Positions 1 through 4,572 of a stretch of 5,846 bases of DNA are shown piece by piece. This stretch comes from Bacteroidia bacterium. GTDB lineage: Bacteria; Bacteroidota; Bacteroidia; Bacteroidales; Dysgonomonadaceae. The stretch is taken from positions 1-5,846 of the forward strand of contig JAUNRY010000144.1 in NCBI GenBank assembly GCA_030539475.1, in the 5' to 3' direction. Position numbers and translations under genes: made by a program. Numbering within the stretch: the stretch's first letter is position 1; every line of letters starts with the position of its first letter. The notes under the pieces were generated by a model. That model was not told where the DNA came from. It made no database searches and saw only the letters and a program-made list of their open reading frames with translations.

Positions 1-21
1 GCCAACAGCTAACAGCTAATA
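1..21. repeat. GCTAACA-type heptamer repeats before atpA
   Basis: Three heptamers stand in tandem: GCCAACA (1-7), GCTAACA (8-14) and GCTAATA (15-21). The first 15 bases, GCCAACAGCTAACAG, recur exactly at 1870-1884 before the next gene. The remaining 21 bases to the subunit A start are AT-rich with no Shine-Dalgarno-like purine run, as is common in Bacteroidota. The tract begins at the window edge, so its true length is unknown. A function in translation or mRNA structure is possible but not shown. Confidence 0.7.
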
Positions 22-42
22 AAACAGACACATTAAAATATT

Positions 43-1800
43 ATGACAAAAGGAATTGTAAAAGGTATCATCTCCAACTTGGTAATTGTGGAAGTTGATG
101 GGCCGGTTGCCCAAAACGAAATTGCCTACATCAACTTGGATGGAACGGAGCTGATGTCGGAAGTCATCAAAGTTATCGGTAAAAACGTTTACGTGCAGGT
201 TTTCGAAAGCACACGCGGGTTAAAAGTGGGCATGAATGTGGAATTTCAGGGGCACATGCTCGAATCCGTACTCGGGCCCGGGCTGCTGGAGAGAAATCTC
301 GACGGGCTTTCGCACGACCTCGATAAAATGGAGGGTGTTTTCTTAAAACGCGGCGAATACACCTTTCCGCTCGACGAAGAAAAACTATGGAGCTTTAAAC
401 CCATCGCGCAAGTGGGCGACAAGGTTTCCGGCGCGTCGTGGTTGGGCGAAGTGGACGAAAACTTCCAACCCCACAAAATCATGGTGCCCTTTAGCATGAC
501 GGATGAATACACCGTAAAAAGCATCGCCGAGGAAGGAGAATACAACATTTATCACACCGTTGCCGTAGTAGAAGATAAAAACGGCACGGAGCACAAACTG
601 AACATGATTCAAAAATGGCCGGTGAAAATGCCCGTAACCTTGTATAAAAATAAGCCGCGCCCGTATAAACTTCTCGAAACCGGCGTTCGCACCATAGATA
701 CGCTGAATCCCATTGTAGAAGGCGGAACCGGATTCATTCCCGGCGCGTTCGGAACGGGAAAAACCGTGTTGCAGCACGCCATTTCAAAGCAGGCCGAAGC
801 CGATATCGTAATTATTGCCGCGTGCGGCGAACGCGCCAACGAAGTAGTGGAAATTTTCACGGAATTTCCCGAACTCGACGACCCCCACACCGGACGAAAA
901 CTCATGGAACGAACCATCATTATTGCCAATACATCCAATATGCCGGTTGCGGCGCGCGAAGCGTCGGTTTACACGGCAATGACCATCGGCGAATATTATC
1001 GGGCAATGGGGCTGAAAGTGTTGCTGATGGCCGACTCCACATCGCGTTGGGCGCAAGCCTTGCGTGAAATGAGTAACCGTCTGGAAGAACTTCCCGGCCC
1101 CGATGCTTTCCCCATGGACTTGTCGGCAATTATTTCCAACTTCTACGGACGTGCCGGACACGTAACACTCAACAACGGACAGGAGGGTTCCATTACATTT
1201 ATCGGAACCGTATCGCCGGCCGGTGGTAACCTGAAAGAACCGGTTACCGAGAATACGAAAAAAGTAGCCCGCTGTTTCTACGCGCTCGAACAAGACAGAG
1301 CCGACAGAAAACGATATCCGGCCATAAACCCCATCGATTCGTATTCGAAATACATAGAATATCCCGAATTTGAAGAATACATTTCGAAAGAAATTTCGGA
1401 TGATTGGACAACGAAAGTAAACGATATTAAAACACGGTTGCTGCGCGGTAAAGAAATTGCCGAACAAATCAATATTTTGGGCGATGACGGCGTTCCGGTG
1501 GAATATCACGTTACTTTCTGGAAATCGGAACTGATTGATTTTGTGATTCTCCAGCAAGATGCTTTCGACGAAATTGATTCGGTAACGCCCATCGAACGGC
1601 AGAAATACATTCTGGACATGGTGGTAGATATGTGTCGCGCCGAGTTCGAATTTGACAACTTCAACCAAGTGGCAGATTATTTCAAACAATTGATAAACGT
1701 TTGCAGGCAAATGAATTATTCGGAATTCAAATCGGATAAATTCAACGAATACCGCTCGCAGTTAGCCGAATTACTCGAACGCAAACAAGTAGAAAACTAA
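43..1800 (+). CDS. atpA: V/A-type ATPase subunit A (catalytic)
   Basis: This is the catalytic subunit of the V1/A1 head. It alternates with subunit B in a hexamer and hydrolyses or makes ATP at the cytoplasmic face of the membrane. The 585 residues match the full length of the family. Visible order: N-terminal beta-barrel (about 1-75); the bulge or 'non-homologous' region special to A subunits (about 110-200); nucleotide-binding domain with P-loop GAFGTGKT at 234-241; the catalytic glutamate in CGER (E263); Walker B VLLMADS at 326-332, followed by TSRWAQALRE; SPAGGN and the RYPAINPIDSYSKY segment near 425-440; then a helical C-terminal domain. The ATG at 43 gives the expected N-terminus (MTKGIVKGIISN). 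No Shine-Dalgarno is seen. It is the first gene of the visible operon, 88 bases before atpB. All key catalytic residues are present, so I expect an active enzyme. Some annotations call it ntpA. Confidence 0.97.
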   Translation: MTKGIVKGIISNLVIVEVDGPVAQNEIAYINLDGTELMSEVIKVIGKNVYVQVFESTRGLKVGMNVEFQGHMLESVLGPGLLERNLDGLSHDLDKMEGVFLKRGEYTFPLDEEKLWSFKPIAQVGDKVSGASWLGEVDENFQPHKIMVPFSMTDEYTVKSIAEEGEYNIYHTVAVVEDKNGTEHKLNMIQKWPVKMPVTLYKNKPRPYKLLETGVRTIDTLNPIVEGGTGFIPGAFGTGKTVLQHAISKQAEADIVIIAACGERANEVVEIFTEFPELDDPHTGRKLMERTIIIANTSNMPVAAREASVYTAMTIGEYYRAMGLKVLLMADSTSRWAQALREMSNRLEELPGPDAFPMDLSAIISNFYGRAGHVTLNNGQEGSITFIGTVSPAGGNLKEPVTENTKKVARCFYALEQDRADRKRYPAINPIDSYSKYIEYPEFEEYISKEISDDWTTKVNDIKTRLLRGKEIAEQINILGDDGVPVEYHVTFWKSELIDFVILQQDAFDEIDSVTPIERQKYILDMVVDMCRAEFEFDNFNQVADYFKQLINVCRQMNYSEFKSDKFNEYRSQLAELLERKQVEN

Positions 1801-1815
1801 GTAAATAGAAACACG

Positions 1816-1883
1816 GCTAACAGCTAATTTAATTAGTAATTATTAATTGCTAATTAGAAATTGCTAACAGCCAACAGCTAACA
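1816..1883. repeat. Interrupted heptamer repeats in the A-B spacer
   Basis: Copies of a GCTAACA/GCTAATT heptamer fill most of the 88-base gap between atpA and atpB: GCTAACA (1816-1822), GCTAATT (1823-1829), GCTAATT (1849-1855), a diverged AGAAATT (1856-1862), GCTAACA (1863-1869), GCCAACA (1870-1876) and GCTAACA (1877-1883). The last copy ends five bases before the subunit B start codon, so the repeat occupies the usual ribosome-binding position. Related heptamers precede atpA (1-21). They are simple tandem repeats, not CRISPR. Confidence 0.75.
1828..1858 (+). other. AT-rich hairpin between atpA and atpB
   Basis: Bases 1828-1841 can pair with 1845-1858 around the three-base loop ATT (1842-1844), giving a 14-bp stem with two G-U wobbles (T1837/G1849 and T1829/G1857). 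The stem is nearly all A and T, and no T-run follows, so it does not look like a Rho-independent terminator. It may be a by-product of the AATTAG/CTAATT repeat units. A role in mRNA processing or in setting the A:B ratio would be inference. Confidence 0.5.
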
Positions 1884-1888
1884 GAATT

Positions 1889-3205
1889 ATGGCCAAAGCA
1901 TTTCAGAAAATATACACAAAAATAACTCAGATTACCAAAGCAACGTGTTCGGTAAAAGCCACCGATGTAGGTTACGATGAATTGGCAACCGTAGAAGGCC
2001 GCTTGGCGCAGGTGGTAAAAATCATCAACGATGAAGTTACGTTGCAGATTTTCGAAGGAACCGAGGGAATTCCCACCAACGCCGAAGTAATTTTCCTGGG
2101 CAAAGCTCCTTCGCTGAAAGTGGGCGACCAGCTTGCCGGCCGTTTCTTTAACGCCTTCGGCGACCCGATTGACGGCGGCCCTGTTCCCGAAGGCGAGGAA
2201 CGTCAGATTGGCGGCCCATCGGTAAATCCCGTTCGCAGGAAACAGCCATCGGAACTCATAGCCACCGGTATTTCCGGTATCGACCTGAACAATACGCTGG
2301 TATCGGGACAAAAGATTCCGTTTTTTGCCGATCCCGACCAGCCTTTCAATCAGGTAATGGCAACCGTGGCGCTGCGTGCGAAAGCCGACAAAATCATTCT
2401 GGGCGGAATGGGAATGACCAACGACGACTATTTGTACTACAAAAACGTGTTTAGCAACGCCGGAGCGCTCGACCGCATTATCATCTTCATGAACACCACG
2501 GAAAATCCGGCGGTGGAGCGGCTTCTCGTTCCGGATATGTCGCTAACAGCGGCCGAATATTTTGCCGTGGAGAAAAACGAAAACGTGCTGGTGCTTCTGT
2601 CGGACATGACCTCGTATGCCGACGCGTTGTCTATCGTATCCAACCGCATGGATCAAATTCCTTCGAAGGATTCCATGCCGGGTTCGTTGTATTCCGATCT
2701 GGCGAAAATTTACGAAAAAGCGGCGCAGTTCCCCAACGGCGGTTCCATAACCATTATTGCCGTAACTACGCTTTCGGGCGGAGACATCACGCACGCCGTG
2801 CCCGACAACACGGGTTACATTACGGAAGGGCAGTTGTTCCTTCGTCAAGACAGCACCATCGGTAAAGTTATCGTTGATCCGTTCCGTTCGCTATCGCGTC
2901 TGAAACAGTTGGTACAAGGCAAGAAAACGCGCGAAGACCATCCGCAATTGATGAACGCCGCAGTGCGCCTTTACGCCGATGCCGCCAACGCCAGAACAAA
3001 ACTCGAAAACGGCTTCGACCTCACCGATTACGACCAGCGCGCATTGGCATTTGCCAAAGATTATTCGGAATACCTTCTCGCCATTGATGTGAATTTGGAT
3101 ACCGAAGAAATGCTGGATACCACGTGGGGGTTGCTGTCGAAGCACTTCAAGCCGCAAGAAGTGAACATGAGGATGGATTTGGTGGAGAAGTATTGGAAGA
3201 ATTAA
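1889..3205 (+). CDS. atpB: V/A-type ATPase subunit B (non-catalytic)
   Basis: This is the non-catalytic partner of subunit A in the A3B3 head of the V-type ATPase. It contributes to the nucleotide-site interfaces and to contacts with the central shaft. The 438 residues are near the usual family length. Seen: an N-terminal beta-barrel (about 1-75, starting MAKAFQKIYTKI); FNAFGDPIDGGP near 88-99; a nucleotide-binding fold in which the P-loop is replaced by PFFADPDQ (144-151), with no GxxxxGK[ST]; GGMGMTNDDY; VLVLLSDMTSYADAL in the Walker B position; and the conserved TGYITEGQ at 308-315. The missing Walker A lysine is normal for B subunits. The ATG at 1889 is the first one compatible with the family N-terminus; the bases before it are heptamer repeat, with no Shine-Dalgarno. 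The gene normally after it, atpD, is displaced here by an inserted ORF6N gene. An alternative symbol is ntpB. Confidence 0.96.
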   Translation: MAKAFQKIYTKITQITKATCSVKATDVGYDELATVEGRLAQVVKIINDEVTLQIFEGTEGIPTNAEVIFLGKAPSLKVGDQLAGRFFNAFGDPIDGGPVPEGEERQIGGPSVNPVRRKQPSELIATGISGIDLNNTLVSGQKIPFFADPDQPFNQVMATVALRAKADKIILGGMGMTNDDYLYYKNVFSNAGALDRIIIFMNTTENPAVERLLVPDMSLTAAEYFAVEKNENVLVLLSDMTSYADALSIVSNRMDQIPSKDSMPGSLYSDLAKIYEKAAQFPNGGSITIIAVTTLSGGDITHAVPDNTGYITEGQLFLRQDSTIGKVIVDPFRSLSRLKQLVQGKKTREDHPQLMNAAVRLYADAANARTKLENGFDLTDYDQRALAFAKDYSEYLLAIDVNLDTEEMLDTTWGLLSKHFKPQEVNMRMDLVEKYWKN

Positions 3206-3244
3206 CCCCCTAAATTTCCTGGAGACTTTTTCCAAACAAGTCTA

Positions 3245-3281
3245 CGAAACCGTCTGGCCGATTGCCGGCCTGACGGATGAA
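3245..3281 (+). repeat. Direct repeat copy 1, flanking the ORF6N gene
   Basis: This 37-base unit starts cgaaaccgtctggccgattg and ends ctgacggatgaa. It matches the copy at 3913-3949 at 35 of 37 positions, the only differences being GC (3268-3269) against CT (3936-3937). Similarity continues a few bases into the AT-rich tail with single-base gaps. The copies are 668 bases apart and bracket the ORF6N gene. This copy lies 40 bases after the subunit B stop. No transposase or other mobility gene is present, so whether it is a target duplication, a dispersed intergenic repeat or a duplicated atpD leader is open. Confidence 0.85.
3250..3276 (+). other. Imperfect dyad inside repeat copy 1
   Basis: CCGTC (3250-3254) pairs with GACGG (3272-3276). 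After a T-T mismatch, GGCC (3256-3259) pairs with GGCC (3267-3270), closing the loop GATTGCC. It could fold as an mRNA hairpin after atpB. What follows is A-rich rather than T-rich, so it is not a classical terminator. In repeat copy 2 the outer CCGTC/GACGG pairing is kept, but the inner GGCC arm is altered and the fold is weaker. Confidence 0.5.
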
Positions 3282-3298
3282 ATTAAATAAAAGAGCTT

Positions 3299-3313
3299 AT
3301 CGAAAATTTCGAT
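3299..3313. promoter_or_regulatory. Palindrome upstream of the ORF6N gene
   Basis: ATCGAAA (3299-3305) and TTTCGAT (3307-3313) form perfect inverted arms around A3306, ending 18 bases before the ORF6N start codon. The inner 13 bases TCGAAAATTTCGA (3300-3312) are identical to the centre of the larger palindrome inside the gene (3539-3551). The position and symmetry suit an operator for a dimeric DNA-binding protein, possibly the ORF6N product. The palindrome itself is seen; its use as an operator is inferred. Confidence 0.4.
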
Positions 3314-3331
3314 TGCCTAAATGTATACAAC

Positions 3332-3907
3332 ATGTCCGATATCCTAAAATACGAAAACAGTGAGGTTGAAGATAAGATAATACTTGTTCGAAACCAGCAT
3401 GTTATCATTGATAGTGATGTGGCGGAGTTGTACGGAGTGGAGACCAAGCGCATCAATGAAGCCGTTAAGAACAATCCTGAAAAATTTCCGGCAGGATATA
3501 TTCTTGACTTATCAAATGATGAGTGGAATTCTTTAAGGTCGAAAATTTCGACCTTAAAGAGCGGTCGGGGAGAACATACGAAATATATTCCCAAAGCTTT
3601 CACCGAAAAAGGCCTTTATATGCTCGCAACCATTCTGAAAAGTGCTAAAGCCACGCAAACAACCATCTTGATTGTGGAAACTTACGCCAAAATCAGAGAA
3701 TTGTCACGTACAATTAAAGAATTATCGGAAACGAAAGAAGAATTTCAACAAAAATCGTTGATGGAAAAGGGCGGAGACATTATTTCAGAAATATTGGGAC
3801 AGGATTTAATGACAACCGATACCGAAACCAGTATCGAACTGAATTTTGCAGTGCTGAAACTTAAGCATACCGTAAAAAGAAAAGAAGGAAAAGATAAAAA
3901 GCAGTAA
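3332..3907 (+). CDS. ORF6N-domain protein inserted between atpB and atpD
   Basis: The product has 191 residues. Residues about 14-122 fit the ORF6N domain, a family found in phage proteins (often with antirepressor-like partner domains) and common as stand-alone genes in Bacteroidota. Visible signatures: IILVRNQHVIIDSDVAELYGVETKRINEAVKNN-like start (about 16-48), PEKFP (49-53), a TLKSGRGEHTKYIPKAFTEKG segment (74-94, family pattern P-x-AFTE-x-G), then GLYMLATILKSAKA. A charged helix rich in K and E (about 120-145) may be a coiled coil, and the C-terminus is basic (RKEGKDKKQ). The ATG at 3332 is the first one after an in-frame stop at 3284-3286. ORF6N is thought to bind DNA, but no precise role is known to me. 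The gene has no evident link to the ATPase. It has lower GC than its neighbours, is bracketed by direct repeats, and contains a 31-bp palindrome. It appears intact. Confidence 0.88.
   Translation: MSDILKYENSEVEDKIILVRNQHVIIDSDVAELYGVETKRINEAVKNNPEKFPAGYILDLSNDEWNSLRSKISTLKSGRGEHTKYIPKAFTEKGLYMLATILKSAKATQTTILIVETYAKIRELSRTIKELSETKEEFQQKSLMEKGGDIISEILGQDLMTTDTETSIELNFAVLKLKHTVKRKEGKDKKQ
3530..3560. repeat. Perfect 31-bp palindrome inside the ORF6N gene
   Basis: TCTTTAAGGTCGAAA (3530-3544) is the exact reverse complement of TTTCGACCTTAAAGA (3546-3560), around the single central base A3545. One further G-U pair (T3529/G3561) is possible. It covers codons 67-76 (SLRSKISTLK) and the first base of codon 77. 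As RNA it would form a 14-bp stem with a three-base loop. No T-run follows on either strand. It could be a protein-binding site, an mRNA structure, or a by-product of the coded sequence. Its 13-base core recurs upstream at 3300-3312. Confidence 0.85.
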
Positions 3908-3912
3908 ATTCC

Positions 3913-3949
3913 CGAAACCGTCTGGCCGATTGCCGCTCTGACGGATGAA
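3913..3949 (+). repeat. Direct repeat copy 2, immediately before atpD
   Basis: This is the second copy of the 37-base unit at 3245-3281, with two mismatches (CT at 3936-3937 instead of GC). It starts five bases after the ORF6N stop, and only 11 AT-rich bases (ttaataaaaac) separate it from the atpD start codon. It therefore also forms the translation leader of atpD. CCGTC (3918-3922) and GACGG (3940-3944) can still pair, but the inner stem is poorer than in copy 1. Confidence 0.85.
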
Positions 3950-3960
3950 TTAATAAAAAC

Positions 3961-4572
3961 ATGGCTATAAAATTTCAATACAATAAAACCTCGCGCCAGC
4001 AGTTGGAAAAACAACTGGGGATACGCGAGCGTGCGCTTCCCACGCTGCAAAGCAAGGAAACGGCGTTGCGGATGGAGGTGAAAAAAGCAAAAAATGAAAT
4101 AGACGAGCTGGAAAAAGAACTGGAAAAGCAAATCCAATCGTACGATAAAATGATGGGGATGTGGAATGAATTTGATGCCAGCCTGCTTCGGGTGAAAGAC
4201 GTCCGGCTTTCGAAAAAGAAAATAGCCGGCGTGGTAATTCCCATGCTCGATGGCGTGGATTTCGAAACCAAACCCTTCAGCATATTCAACCGGCCCAAAT
4301 GGTATCTTGACGGCATTCAAACACTCGAAACACTTGCCGAAGTGGGAATACGCCGTGATTTTCACGAACTGAAAGTGCAACGGCTCGACTACGCGCGAAA
4401 AAAAACCACCCAAAAGGTAAATCTCTTCGAGAAAGTGCAAATTCCCGGCTATCAGGATGCCATTCTGAAAATCAAACGATACCTGGAAGATGAGGAAAAT
4501 CTTTCCAAATCGTCACAAAAAATAATGCGGTCTCTAATAGAGAAAAGGAAAGAGGAGGATAGCGTATGGTAG
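3961..4572 (+). CDS. atpD: V/A-type ATPase subunit D (central shaft)
   Basis: Subunit D is the long helical hairpin of the rotor shaft. It sits in the cavity of the A3B3 head and transmits torque to the membrane ring. The 203 residues fit the family. Two long charged helices are visible: N-terminal (about 10-65, rich in E, K, L and Q) and C-terminal (about 130-195). Between them is a less helical middle with KKIAGVVIPMLDGVDFE (86-102). The family signature lies near 141-165: RLDYARKKTTQKVNLFEKVQIPGYQ, comparable to the conserved R-x-VNALE-x-x-x-IP pattern of D subunits. The ATG at 3961 gives MAIKFQYNKTSRQQL, a plausible family start. No Shine-Dalgarno is seen and repeat copy 2 fills the leader. 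The 3' end carries the ribosome-binding site of atpI and overlaps it by seven bases. An alternative symbol is ntpD. Confidence 0.95.
   Translation: MAIKFQYNKTSRQQLEKQLGIRERALPTLQSKETALRMEVKKAKNEIDELEKELEKQIQSYDKMMGMWNEFDASLLRVKDVRLSKKKIAGVVIPMLDGVDFETKPFSIFNRPKWYLDGIQTLETLAEVGIRRDFHELKVQRLDYARKKTTQKVNLFEKVQIPGYQDAILKIKRYLEDEENLSKSSQKIMRSLIEKRKEEDSVW
4553..4558 (+). promoter_or_regulatory. Consensus Shine-Dalgarno AGGAGG for atpI
   Basis: AGGAGG lies within the last codons of atpD, seven bases before the ATG at 4566. This spacing favours 4566 over the in-frame ATG at 4578, which would be 19 bases away. It is the only strong Shine-Dalgarno site before any gene here; the other genes have AT-rich or repeat-filled leaders. 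Confidence 0.75.

Noticed and set aside
234..262. Unusual P-loop in subunit A
   Set aside because: The GAFGTGKT form (protein residues 234-241, bases 742-765) differs from the common GPFGSGKT, but from memory it is standard in Bacteroidota A subunits and keeps the essential lysine and threonine.
784..1710. Long open frame on the minus strand (308 codons) opposite atpA
   Set aside because: It lies wholly antisense to a clearly conserved gene, its translation shows no domain I recognise, and it is a side effect of codon use in atpA. The other minus-strand frames opposite the ATPase and ORF6N genes are rejected for the same reason.
1816..1883. CRISPR array in the A-B spacer
   Set aside because: The units are only seven bases, mostly contiguous, with no unique spacers and no cas genes.
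3178..3218. Possible Bacteroidota promoter for the ORF6N gene (TTTG at 3178, TAAATTTC at 3211)
   Set aside because: The -7-like element differs from TAnnTTTG at its last base, and the spacing to TTTG (29 bases) is much longer than the usual 19-21.
3206..3232. C-run, TAAATTTCCTGGAGAC and a T-run after atpB as a possible terminator
   Set aside because: No stable stem precedes the five T residues; the best pairing is four bases or fewer. It may be a decayed copy of a C-rich intergenic motif, but that cannot be supported here.
3321..3347. ATG at 3321 as an alternative start or a leader peptide for the ORF6N gene
   Set aside because: It is in another frame and reaches TAA after eight codons; there is no ribosome-binding site to support it.
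3745..4440. Minus-strand open frame of 231 codons across the ORF6N-atpD junction
   Set aside because: It overlaps two well-supported + strand genes and the repeat between them, and its translation resembles no known family.
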